NCBI RefSeq assembly: GCF_963664135.1
Contig: NZ_OY760905.1
Location: 2,816,736 to 2,880,735 of the forward strand
Direction of reading: 5' to 3'
Origin: an uncultured Acetobacterium sp.
Lineage (GTDB): Bacteria > Bacillota > Clostridia > Eubacteriales > Eubacteriaceae
DNA length: 64,000 nt
The notes beneath the pieces were generated by a model. The model had not been told where the DNA came from and made no database searches. It worked only from the letters and a program-made list of their open reading frames with translations. Position 1 is the stretch's first letter. Each line of letters begins with the position of its first letter. Position numbers and translations under genes: made by a program. Shown here piece after piece: positions 54,253 to 63,716 of this stretch.

Positions 54253-55482
54253 ATGGAAACATTAAAAAATTTACAGGATTTAGTCAAGCGATTAGAAGAA
54301 AAAAGTCCCTTTTATCAGAAACGATTTGAAGATGCCGGAGTTGTGGCGGCGGATGTGAAAACCATGGCTGATTTTGAAAATCTGCCATTTACGGATAAAA
54401 GCGATTTGCGAAATGCCTACCCGCTAGGCTTACAGGCGGTTCCTGACAGTGAGGTAGTGCGGATTCACTCTTCATCGGGAACCACCGGCCAGCCGGTGAT
54501 TATTCCCTATACCGCCAGGGATGTAGAGGACTGGGCGACGATGTTCAGCCGCTGCTATCTTTATGCCGGCATGACCAATGAGGATCGGATTCAGATTACC
54601 CCGGGATATGGGCTCTGGACCGCTGGCATCGGATTTCAGGCCGGTGCTGAAAAAATGGGCGCCATGGCGATCCCCATGGGTCCGGGTAATACCCAAAAAC
54701 AATTGCAGATGATGGTGGATTTAAAATCGACGGTGCTGGCATCGACATCGTCTTATGCCCTGTTGTTGGCTGAGGAGGTCGCCAACCAGAATCTCGGTGA
54801 GCAGCTCCATTTACAAAGAGGGATTATCGGTTCGGAACGTTGGGGCGATAAAATGCGCAGCCGCATTGCCGAAGAACTGGGCATTGAGCTTTTTGATATC
54901 TACGGGCTGACTGAAATTTACGGTCCTGGCATTTCCATTGACTGCAGTGAACACAATGGCCTGCATTACTGGTCAGACTATCTTTATTTTGAAATACTGG
55001 ATCAGGAAACCCTTAAACCAGTGCCAATGGGAGAATATGGCGAACTGGTGATTACCACCTTCCGGAAAGAGGGGGCCCCACTGTTGCGCTATCGTACCCA
55101 TGACATTACCCGCTTCATTCCCGGACCTTGTCCCTGTGGTTCGCCTCACCCCAAACATGACCGGATCATCGGCCGAACCGACGATATGGTCAAGGTAAAA
55201 GGCGTAAATATTTATCCCGGACAGATTGATGAGCTGTTAAAGACCGTAGATGGGGTCAGCAGCGAATATCTGGCGACCGTGGATCATCAGGAGGGTAAAG
55301 ATTGCGTGTTCCTGGCCTTTGAAATCCATGAGGGGGTAGACAAGCAGAGCATCGAAGCTGAGGTAAAACGACAGTTTAAATCCCGGGTCGGGTTGAGTAT
55401 TATTCCCATTGCAAGTCCCATGGGTTTTTTACCGCGATCTGAGAAAAAAAGCGTTCGCATCATCGATCGTCGCTTCAGCTAG
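54253..55482 (+). CDS. paaK: Phenylacetate-CoA ligase-like aryl-acid CoA ligase
   Basis: The 409-residue adenylate-forming enzyme has HSSSGTTGQPVI (P-loop, residues about 75-86), DIYGLTEIYGPG, YRTHDITRF and GRTDDMVKVKGVNIYPGQ in the order of the PaaK family, somewhat shorter than the 430-440 of aerobic PaaK. It would activate phenylacetate, indoleacetate or a related aryl acid. The Trp-specific T-box in front suggests a link to tryptophan, for example indoleacetate or indolepyruvate interconversion, rather than phenylacetate breakdown. No paa genes are nearby. Confidence 0.85.
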   Translation: METLKNLQDLVKRLEEKSPFYQKRFEDAGVVAADVKTMADFENLPFTDKSDLRNAYPLGLQAVPDSEVVRIHSSSGTTGQPVIIPYTARDVEDWATMFSRCYLYAGMTNEDRIQITPGYGLWTAGIGFQAGAEKMGAMAIPMGPGNTQKQLQMMVDLKSTVLASTSSYALLLAEEVANQNLGEQLHLQRGIIGSERWGDKMRSRIAEELGIELFDIYGLTEIYGPGISIDCSEHNGLHYWSDYLYFEILDQETLKPVPMGEYGELVITTFRKEGAPLLRYRTHDITRFIPGPCPCGSPHPKHDRIIGRTDDMVKVKGVNIYPGQIDELLKTVDGVSSEYLATVDHQEGKDCVFLAFEIHEGVDKQSIEAEVKRQFKSRVGLSIIPIASPMGFLPRSEKKSVRIIDRRFS

Positions 55483-55547
55483 AATTCAGATAAATAAAAA
55501 GGTCAAAGTAATAAGCTTTAGTTACTCAAAAATTTTACATTGAAAAA

Positions 55548-55576
55548 TTGATTTTTTACTCGGGATTGGTTATAAT
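55548..55576 (+). promoter_or_regulatory. Promoter of the DUF6440 gene
   Basis: TTGATT (55548-55553) and a perfect TATAAT (55571-55576) have a 17-base spacer. Confidence 0.65.
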
Positions 55577-55616
55577 GAAATCGGCCTACTTGATTTAAGA
55601 GGAGAAAAGGAAAGAA

Positions 55617-55811
55617 ATGAAAACAAAAAAACAAAAGAAAAACCGATTTAAAATAGTACTCAATGAACCCACCGGAGAGACGTCCGGGTGTAAAATTATT
55701 GAAGATACTGAAACTGGAATCAACTATTTATACCATTTTGACCAATTTGGCGGCGGACTCACTGTGCTCATTGATGAGGAAGGTGAACCCTTAATTGCTC
55801 CTGAAAATTAA
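55617..55811 (+). CDS. DUF6440 family small protein
   Basis: The 64-residue protein has a Lys-rich start and the pattern GCKIIEDTETGINYLYHF followed by GGGLTVLIDEEGEPL, which fits the DUF6440 group of small Firmicute proteins. AGGAGAAAAGG precedes the ATG. It has its own promoter and terminator. Function unknown. Confidence 0.72.
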   Translation: MKTKKQKKNRFKIVLNEPTGETSGCKIIEDTETGINYLYHFDQFGGGLTVLIDEEGEPLIAPEN

Positions 55812-55822
55812 AATAGAGTTAT

Positions 55823-55857
55823 GCCCTGAAAGAGATTTTCTTTTTCAGGGCTTTTTC
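55823..55857 (+). terminator. Terminator
   Basis: GCCCTGAAA (55823-55831) pairs with TTTCAGGGC (55843-55851), followed by five T residues. Confidence 0.85.
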
Positions 55858-55876
55858 GTTTATCAGGCTGAATTAG

Positions 55877-57208
<1,332 letters not shown>

Positions 57209-57226
57209 AAATAAGGAAGTGAAACG

Positions 57227-58660
57227 ATGTATTTAAAAGGTGTAGGAATTGCCTGTCATCCGCCGGTTTTAATACCGGAGGTTGGAGAAGGCAGAGAAAA
57301 TGAAGCTGAAAAAACGGTTCGCGGCTTGCGTGATCTGGCTCTGAAAGTTGCTGAGATTAAGCCGGAAGTAATTGTCTGCATTACCCCCCATGGCAACGTG
57401 TTTAGAGATGGGGTGGCAGTGATTTATGAAAATCACCTGAAGGGCGACTTGGGAAACTTCGGTCATCCGGGCGTTGCCATGGAAAAAGACTGCGATATGG
57501 GGTTATTGGATGAGTTGAATATTGGTTTTGGAAAAAATCAATGCCATACCATCTTTTTAAATAAAGAAATTGCCAAAGAATATAAAATTGACCTGAACCT
57601 TGATCATGGCGTATTGGTGCCACTCTATTTCATCGAAAAATACTATCGTGCCTATAAGATTGTTCATATCACCATTGGAGAGCTAAGTCTGATTGAACTT
57701 TACAAAATGGGAAAGGTGATTCGGGAAGCCATTGAAGCCCGGGGAAAAGATGCCATGATTTTAGTTTCGGCAGATCTTTCTCATTGCCTGAAAGATGAAG
57801 GACCTTACGCTTTTAATCCGATGGGGCCGCTTTTTGATGAAAACATCGTCAATGGCATCAAAGATAAAAATTATTATTCAATTTTGACGATTCCCCACCA
57901 GGTCTACGAACCAGCCGGTCAATGTGGTCTGAGACCAATAATTATGGGATTGGGCACCACTGACGGTTATGAAACCGAAGCGACGGTGTTTTCCTATGAA
58001 GGACCTTTTGGCGTGGGATACATGTCGGCGTTCATCGATGTGCTGGATAAGAAAATGCCCAGTCTGCTGGATCGCTACGAAGAAGATAAAATGCTTTCCT
58101 ATAAAGAAAGGCGTTCAAATGAAAGTCCGTTTGTCGCATTGGCCCGGGCAACCATCAATACCTGGGTTCAGCGGGGGCGAAAACTGAACTTTGACCACTA
58201 CAAGGAACAGCTTGAAATGGAAGAGGATGTCCTTGGCGAACTGGAAAACAACCAGGCGGGGGTATTTGTATCCCTGCACAAACATGGCGAGTTACGCGGC
58301 TGTATTGGTACCACCGGTCCGGTGACCGAAAACATCGCCCAGGAAATTATCAGAAATGCCATCGAAGCGGCAACCTATGATCCCCGGTTTATGCCCGTGG
58401 AAGAACCTGAACTGATGGATCTGGAAATTAAGGTGGATGTGCTGGGCGTACCGGAACAAGTCAGCGGTTTGGAAGAATTAGATGCGAAAAAGTATGGAGT
58501 TATTGTGGAAAAGGATTTACACAGGGGCCTGCTGCTACCGGATCTGGAAGGGGTCAATACCCCAGAAGAACAAATTGCTATTGCCAAGCGAAAAGCCGGC
58601 ATACTGGAAAGTGATAAGGATGTTATTCTGCAACGCTTCCAGGTAATCCGCCATCAATAA
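57227..58660 (+). CDS. Fused MEMO-like/AMMECR1 protein (AmmeMemoRadiSam A and B)
   Basis: The 477-residue protein joins an N-terminal MEMO-type domain related to class III extradiol dioxygenases (residues about 1-275: ACHPPVLIPEVG, CITPHGNVFRDG, VSADLSHCLKDEG) to a C-terminal AMMECR1 domain (about 290-477, with GVFVSLHKHGELRGCIG and YDPRFMPVEEPE). In many anaerobes these are two proteins encoded next to a radical SAM enzyme. No radical SAM gene lies beside this fusion. It is 18 bases after enolase, probably in the same transcript. The reaction is unknown. Confidence 0.9.
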   Translation: MYLKGVGIACHPPVLIPEVGEGRENEAEKTVRGLRDLALKVAEIKPEVIVCITPHGNVFRDGVAVIYENHLKGDLGNFGHPGVAMEKDCDMGLLDELNIGFGKNQCHTIFLNKEIAKEYKIDLNLDHGVLVPLYFIEKYYRAYKIVHITIGELSLIELYKMGKVIREAIEARGKDAMILVSADLSHCLKDEGPYAFNPMGPLFDENIVNGIKDKNYYSILTIPHQVYEPAGQCGLRPIIMGLGTTDGYETEATVFSYEGPFGVGYMSAFIDVLDKKMPSLLDRYEEDKMLSYKERRSNESPFVALARATINTWVQRGRKLNFDHYKEQLEMEEDVLGELENNQAGVFVSLHKHGELRGCIGTTGPVTENIAQEIIRNAIEAATYDPRFMPVEEPELMDLEIKVDVLGVPEQVSGLEELDAKKYGVIVEKDLHRGLLLPDLEGVNTPEEQIAIAKRKAGILESDKDVILQRFQVIRHQ

Positions 58661-58734
58661 GCATAAAAAGTCTTCGATAATATAAGTGGGTAATTGCGGA
58701 ACTGCGGCCAGTTTCCGATCAGTTTTATAATCGC

Positions 58735-59847
58735 CTAGTCTTCGATCAGCGATAAAAGTTTAGAGAAGGCAATCGGCAGGGCCAGGTCATCAATCTGGGA
58801 TAAAGCTTTGAAGATGGTTTGACTGGCTGGTGCATGATTGCCATTATTATCAGAAAGATAGGCGTTGGCGTTCGGTTCGCAAACCATGCCATCCAGATTA
58901 AAACCGTAAACGGACATCTCCCAGATAACATGGGAGAAAACATGGCGGCTGGTTCCAATAAAAACAGCTTCACCAAGCTCGGGGATGGTTTCTCCGAGCT
59001 TTTTTTTAATATCGAACCCCTGTCCAATCGTGGTTTCGGCGATCGGAAAAGACCACATGCCCGATAATAAACCGGACTTTGGTCGACGCACAAAAAGCAC
59101 TTCAGCGTTTTGTTTGACAATACCCACTTCCATTTTCTTGGTGAGCTGTTTCTGTTTTTTCTTCTTCACCGGGATCTGTTCTGTGGTTCCGGCAGCATAA
59201 CTCTGGCATCCGCTGCGAATCGGACAGATCAGGCATTTGGGGCTTTGGGGAGTGCAAATCATAGCACCCAGTTCCATCAGTCCCTCATTAAAGTCGCCGC
59301 TGGCTTCCGGCAGGATCGTCTCGATCCACTGGGTCATTCTTTTTTTTGTTTTGGCATCGCCAATGTCATCAAAGCTGTTGCAATAACGGCTGATCACCCG
59401 GAGGACATTGCCGTCCACGGCGCTGATCCGTTCATTAAAAGCAATGCTGGCAATAGCACCTCCGGTATAAGGACCGATGCCCGGGAGTTTGATCAGCTCG
59501 GCAAAGGTGTGGGGAATAATTCCTTCATAGTCGGAGACAATTATTTTAGCCGCCTGATGGAGATTTCTGGCTCGGGAATAATAACCCAGACCTTCCCAGG
59601 CTTTGATGACCGCATCCTCAGATGCCGACGCCAGCGAAGAAATATTGGGGAAGGTTTCAATAAATCGGTTATAATAGGGGATTAATGTATCAATCTGAGT
59701 TTGTTGAGCCATAATCTCGGAGATCCAGATTGAATAGGGATCTTTAGTCCGGCGAAAGGGCAGATCGCGTTTGGATTGTTCAAACCATTTCAGTAGATCC
59801 AATTGTACTATTTTAATTATTTGATCATTATTTTTTGTATCAAGCAT
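58735..59847 (-). CDS. mutY: A/G-specific adenine DNA glycosylase
   Basis: MutY removes adenine mispaired with 8-oxoguanine. The 370-residue protein has SEIMAQQTQIDTLIPYY, the helix-hairpin-helix LPGIGPYTGGAIASIAFN with catalytic Asp in AVDGNVLRVISRY, and the [4Fe-4S] motif C-x6-C-x2-C-x5-C (CTPQSPKCLICPIRSGC). A C-terminal NUDIX-like domain (from about residue 230) reads the 8-oxoG strand. It is monocistronic and convergent with the MEMO gene. Confidence 0.95.
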   Translation of the reverse strand: MLDTKNNDQIIKIVQLDLLKWFEQSKRDLPFRRTKDPYSIWISEIMAQQTQIDTLIPYYNRFIETFPNISSLASASEDAVIKAWEGLGYYSRARNLHQAAKIIVSDYEGIIPHTFAELIKLPGIGPYTGGAIASIAFNERISAVDGNVLRVISRYCNSFDDIGDAKTKKRMTQWIETILPEASGDFNEGLMELGAMICTPQSPKCLICPIRSGCQSYAAGTTEQIPVKKKKQKQLTKKMEVGIVKQNAEVLFVRRPKSGLLSGMWSFPIAETTIGQGFDIKKKLGETIPELGEAVFIGTSRHVFSHVIWEMSVYGFNLDGMVCEPNANAYLSDNNGNHAPASQTIFKALSQIDDLALPIAFSKLLSLIED

Positions 59848-60058
59848 AAGGTCTCCGTTCGTTTAAAATTCATTCATTTTAAAACACAAGATGTAGTATA
59901 GAACAGTTTCCTAAAAACTAGCTTATTGGGGCTAAAAACACAAAAAAAAGCGAGAACAAGAATTTACCCCAACCCCCATTATGGCATTAGAATGGGCGAA
60001 AACACGGTTTGGAATTGGGACGGCGTCACCATTTGGACCCTCAAAAGCCACAAAAAAC

Positions 60059-60087
60059 TTGACATAAAATGGGTAGGATGGTAAACT
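60059..60087 (+). promoter_or_regulatory. Promoter of the G5/3D protein gene
   Basis: TTGACA (60059-60064) and TAAACT (60082-60087) have a 17-base spacer. The remaining 59848-60147 gap shows no gene and no riboswitch that I recognise. Confidence 0.65.
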
Positions 60088-60147
60088 TGCTGTAACAAAC
60101 GTGTAACTTTTATTTATGCAATTTAGACAAAATGAAAGGTATTATTT

Positions 60148-61224
60148 ATGAATAGAGAGAGAGAAACAGCTGGTTTTCTCAAGAAATATCCCGGCGTTAA
60201 GATCGGAATTATTGCATTAATTCTGCTCCTCGTAGTGGGTGTTTCCAGTGCTTTTACCGTTGAAAAAGAGGTTCAGGTTAACCTCGAAGGCAAGGTATAC
60301 ACTGCCAAAGGAAAACTGCTCGAATCCCTGGAAGAAGTTCTGATCGCGAACGATCTTCCCGTAAGTGACGAATATAAATATAGCGCCCCATTAAATACCT
60401 TGTTCAAGGATGTCATTGATGTTCAAATCGAAAAGAAGATTTCAGGAAATATCCTGGTTGATGGAAAAACGATTGCTTATCTTTCTGGTGGCGCAACCAT
60501 CGGTGATGTGCTCGAAGAAAATGGCGTGAAACCAGATGAGGACGATAAGGTTGAGCCGGGATTAAATACCCCACTGACAACTAAAACCGGAAACATTAAG
60601 GTAACCCGAATCAGCTATGTCGAAACAACCGGCATCAAAGATGTGCCGATGAAGGCGACTATTGCTGAGAATCCTGAACTGCCAGCTGGAACCAGAATTG
60701 TTGTTCAGGTTGGACAAAATGGCAAAGCTAATATGAAAGAACGCGTTCGCTATGAAAATGGCATCGAGGTTAGTCGCGAAGTCATTACCAGTGAAGTGAT
60801 CATGCCGGCGGTTGAAGAAATTATTGAAGTCGGTCCGTCCACCACCATCACCATGCCAGAAGCCGTACAGGTTTCTTCGGTTACTGGAAATGTCAATGTG
60901 GAAAAAAGTGCGACTGGTGACGGCAGTGCCACCATCAATCAGGAAAACGGCTTTAAAGGTAGTATGGTAGTAAGTGCGACTGCTTACACTGCTACCGGTA
61001 ACAACACCGCTTCCGGATTAGCACCACAGTCAGGTCGAACCATTGCAACATGGGGTGGCATACCTTTTGGAACCAAGGTTTATATTCCCGCACTTGGTGG
61101 CGTCTATACCGTAGAAGACCGCGGTGGTGCGGTTGGTTATGGCATCATTGATATTTATATGGATAGTGAAGAATCATGTCAGGCCTGGGGCAGACAGAAC
61201 ATTGAAATATATTTTGTAGAATAG
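60148..61224 (+). CDS. YabE-like cell-wall protein: DUF348, G5 and 3D domains
   Basis: The 358-residue protein has one N-terminal transmembrane or signal-anchor helix (about 18-38), two DUF348 repeats (KVYTAKGKLLESLEEVLIAN and GKTIAYLSGGATIGDVLEEN), a G5 domain and a C-terminal 3D domain (VSATAYTATGNNTASG ... VYTVEDRGGAVGYGIIDIYM) with the three conserved Asp. This order is found in YabE-type resuscitation-promoting-factor-like muralytic enzymes of Firmicutes. It should act on peptidoglycan outside the cell. Confidence 0.9.
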   Translation: MNRERETAGFLKKYPGVKIGIIALILLLVVGVSSAFTVEKEVQVNLEGKVYTAKGKLLESLEEVLIANDLPVSDEYKYSAPLNTLFKDVIDVQIEKKISGNILVDGKTIAYLSGGATIGDVLEENGVKPDEDDKVEPGLNTPLTTKTGNIKVTRISYVETTGIKDVPMKATIAENPELPAGTRIVVQVGQNGKANMKERVRYENGIEVSREVITSEVIMPAVEEIIEVGPSTTITMPEAVQVSSVTGNVNVEKSATGDGSATINQENGFKGSMVVSATAYTATGNNTASGLAPQSGRTIATWGGIPFGTKVYIPALGGVYTVEDRGGAVGYGIIDIYMDSEESCQAWGRQNIEIYFVE

Positions 61225-61232
61225 AATCTGAT

Positions 61233-61262
61233 GAGACGATGGGTAAAACCATCGTCTCTTTT
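61233..61262 (+). terminator. Terminator
   Basis: GAGACGATGG (61233-61242) pairs with CCATCGTCTC (61249-61258), followed by TTTT. Confidence 0.85.
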
Positions 61263-61344
61263 AGTTGGCGGATTTGCCTTTCGTTTGCATGAAAACATGG
61301 ACAAACAATGTATTTCGAAAAAACATTGTTCTCAAAAAATACAC

Positions 61345-61374
61345 TTGTACTTTGTATACAAAGCTTGTTATACT
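61345..61374 (+). promoter_or_regulatory. ilvE promoter with central palindromic operator
   Basis: TTGTAC (61345-61350) and TATACT (61369-61374) are 18 bases apart. The spacer starts with a perfect 14-base palindrome, CTTTGTATACAAAG (61350-61363). A dimeric repressor bound here would block RNA polymerase. Confidence 0.65.
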
Positions 61375-61426
61375 AATCTCATGAAATGAAATAATGCTTG
61401 TTTTGCTATGGATATCGGAGGAAGAC

Positions 61427-62488
61427 ATGGAAATTAAAATTGTTAAAACAGTAAACCCTAAGGAAAAACCGGAAGAAGATTCGCTGATCTTCGGTGTAGA
61501 ATTCACAGACTATATGTTTGAAATGGACTATACTGAAGGAGTCGGCTGGCATGATGCCGTTATTAAGCCATATGGCCCCATAGAGATTATGCCATCAGCA
61601 ATGGTTCTCCATTATGCCCAAGAAGTTTTTGAAGGCTTAAAAGCCTATAAAACGCCCACAGGCGAGGTGCAGCTATTCAGACCGGATGAAAATTTCAAAC
61701 GGATGAACCGGTCTAACGCCCGGATGTGTATTCCCCAAATTGATGAAGACTTTTTATTGGAAGCCCTTAAAACCTTGGTTAAACTCGATGAATCATGGAT
61801 TCCTAAGTCTCCAGGGACATCGCTTTATATCCGTCCCTTTGTTTTTGCCACCGATCCGTTTATTGGCGTTCGGGTTTCCAAACGATATAAATTTATGATC
61901 ATCATGTCTCCGGTAGGCTCTTACTATAAAGGTGGAATGGTTCCCAGTCGGATTTACGTGGAATCGGAGTTTGCCCGGACGGTTCGTGGCGGCACCGGTG
62001 AAGCGAAGTGCGGCGGAAATTATGCCGGCGGTCTGGCGGCTCAGGAAAAAGTTCATGAAATGGGTTTTGAACAAATTTTATGGCTGGACGGTGAAAAAAG
62101 ACAATATATCGAAGAAGTGGGAACCAGCAATGTATTCTTTTTAATCGATGGTGTTTTTGTTACCCCATCACTGGAAGGAACCATTTTAAATGGTATCACC
62201 CGAAAAAGTGTCATTGATTTATTAAAGCATTGGGGTGAAACAGTTGAAGAACGTCGCATTACTATCGACGAACTTTATGAAGCCTATCAACAGGGTAAAA
62301 TAAAAGAAGCCTTTGCGACCGGCACAGCAGCCGTTATTTCGCCCATTGGCACGTTAGGGTGGAAGGATACGGAAATGACATTTAATGACGGCAAAATAGG
62401 CGAATACTCGCAAAGAATCTATGACACATTGTATGGTGTCCAAACAGGCAATCTGGAAGATCCACTTAACTGGATTGAAAAAATATAA
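61427..62488 (+). CDS. ilvE: Branched-chain amino acid aminotransferase
   Basis: The 353-residue fold-type IV PLP enzyme transfers amino groups in Leu, Ile and Val metabolism. Motifs include LHYAQEVFEGLKAYKT, FRPDENFKRMNRSN, GGTGEAKCGGNYAGGL (with the PLP lysine in GEAK), EEVGTSNVFF and ATGTAAVISPIG. This is the longer, eukaryote-like class found in many Firmicutes. ATG 61427 follows CGGAGGAAG. The gene is alone, controlled by a promoter carrying a palindrome. Confidence 0.93.
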   Translation: MEIKIVKTVNPKEKPEEDSLIFGVEFTDYMFEMDYTEGVGWHDAVIKPYGPIEIMPSAMVLHYAQEVFEGLKAYKTPTGEVQLFRPDENFKRMNRSNARMCIPQIDEDFLLEALKTLVKLDESWIPKSPGTSLYIRPFVFATDPFIGVRVSKRYKFMIIMSPVGSYYKGGMVPSRIYVESEFARTVRGGTGEAKCGGNYAGGLAAQEKVHEMGFEQILWLDGEKRQYIEEVGTSNVFFLIDGVFVTPSLEGTILNGITRKSVIDLLKHWGETVEERRITIDELYEAYQQGKIKEAFATGTAAVISPIGTLGWKDTEMTFNDGKIGEYSQRIYDTLYGVQTGNLEDPLNWIEKI

Positions 62489-62524
62489 ATAAATAAAAAT
62501 AATTAAAAAAGTTTTACAAAGCGC

Positions 62525-62553
62525 TTGACAATATGCGTTTTCACTGGTAATAT
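62525..62553 (+). promoter_or_regulatory. tRNA-Ser promoter
   Basis: TTGACA (62525-62530) and TAATAT (62548-62553) have a 17-base spacer, 20 bases before the first tRNA. Confidence 0.8.
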
Positions 62554-62573
62554 TAGTCTTGCATTTTGAATTA

Positions 62574-62662
62574 CGAGAGGTACCGAAGTGGTCATAACGG
62601 GGCGGTCTTGAAAACCGTTAGGGTGCAAGCCCACGTGGGTTCGAATCCCACCCTCTCGGCCA
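62574..62662 (+). tRNA. tRNA-Ser (TGA)
   Basis: The acceptor arms CGAGAGG (62574-62580) and CCTCTCG (62652-62658) pair. The anticodon loop CTTGAAA has TGA. A long variable arm typical of serine tRNAs follows, then GGTTCGAATCC and encoded CCA. Confidence 0.95.
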
Positions 62663-62707
62663 TCAAATGCCAGAGAATTGAATAAACAATTATGCATTAT
62701 TACCTTT

Positions 62708-62799
62708 GGAGAAGTACTCAAGTGGCTATAAGAGGTGCCCCTGCTAAGGGTATAGGCCGTTAACGCGGTGCGTGGGTTCAAATCCCACCTTCTCCGCCA
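62708..62799 (+). tRNA. tRNA-Ser (GCT)
   Basis: The acceptor arms GGAGAAG (62708-62714) and CTTCTCC (62789-62795) pair. The anticodon loop CTGCTAA has GCT. A long variable arm and encoded CCA are present. It is co-transcribed with tRNA-Ser(TGA) 45 bases upstream. Confidence 0.95.
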
Positions 62800-62832
62800 C
62801 CAAGAACTGCGCATCAAAATTGATGTTGATAG

Positions 62833-62862
62833 AACCTGTTACGTAAAGTAACAGGTTTTTTT
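62833..62862 (+). terminator. Terminator of the tRNA-Ser operon
   Basis: AACCTGTTAC (62833-62842) pairs with GTAACAGGTT (62848-62857), followed by T residues. Confidence 0.85.
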
Positions 62863-62891
62863 GTATAAAATGTTTAAGGAGAACAGCTTAT

Positions 62892-63521
62892 TTGAAAAAA
62901 AGAATAATAAACTATTTTACGTTACTATTGCCAATTATTATCATTGCATTATCAGTGTTTTTTGGAGTAAAAGAAATTTACATTAACTTATTCAAATACA
63001 AAGATCTATATTATCAGTTTGTGTTTATCATTCTAGTTGTTACAATTATCATTGCATACAAACATTCTAAAGAAAAGAAAGACCAATACTTTTTTTCGCC
63101 AATAATAAATTCGTTGTTATATTTATGGTTGACCATTGTTTTATTCAGAATATTATTAATGTTTTGTATGAATCATGCCGGAAATTATTATGTTGGGCTA
63201 TTTTCACTGATGATTTCAATCATAATATCTACGATTATTTCATTCTTAATTATGAGAATAATTTTAGTAAAGCAAGATCTAAATAATTATGAAGGTCACG
63301 AAAATAAGTGGTTTAATTGTAAGTTTTATTATGAATGGGTCGAAACACTTTCTGTTTTTTTTTCTATTTTTGCATTACTTCTTCTTTTTCAAAAAGATGA
63401 TGATAGGAATAGTGCAGTGGGATTAATATTTACCATCTGGTGCGGTTATAGTGTTCTATTGCTTGTTATAAAAAAAATTATGGAATATATAAAAAAGTCG
63501 AAACTCATTAAAAAAGAGTGA
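62892..63521 (+). CDS. Uncharacterised multi-span membrane protein
   Basis: The 209-residue protein has about six hydrophobic segments and a Lys-rich C terminus. I recognise no family. The start is TTG 62892 behind AAGGAG. It is notably AT-rich, with many Ile, Phe and Lys codons, unlike the metabolic genes before it. The next gene is of the same style, suggesting a recently acquired or weakly constrained pair. Confidence 0.6.
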   Translation: MKKRIINYFTLLLPIIIIALSVFFGVKEIYINLFKYKDLYYQFVFIILVVTIIIAYKHSKEKKDQYFFSPIINSLLYLWLTIVLFRILLMFCMNHAGNYYVGLFSLMISIIISTIISFLIMRIILVKQDLNNYEGHENKWFNCKFYYEWVETLSVFFSIFALLLLFQKDDDRNSAVGLIFTIWCGYSVLLLVIKKIMEYIKKSKLIKKE

Positions 63522-63716
63522 GTTGGCTCTATTTTTCTTCAGTTACAGAATTTTTGGCATTCATATTCCTTACATATTCATTTTTTGTTATAATGTTGGA
63601 ATGCTTTTACTAAAGGCACTGTTTTATTACTAAATTTGGGACATAATCTTGTATTGATTATGTATGAAAATATAAAAGTTATTTTATGCAAGTGAAATAA
63701 GGATAACGAGGTTAAA

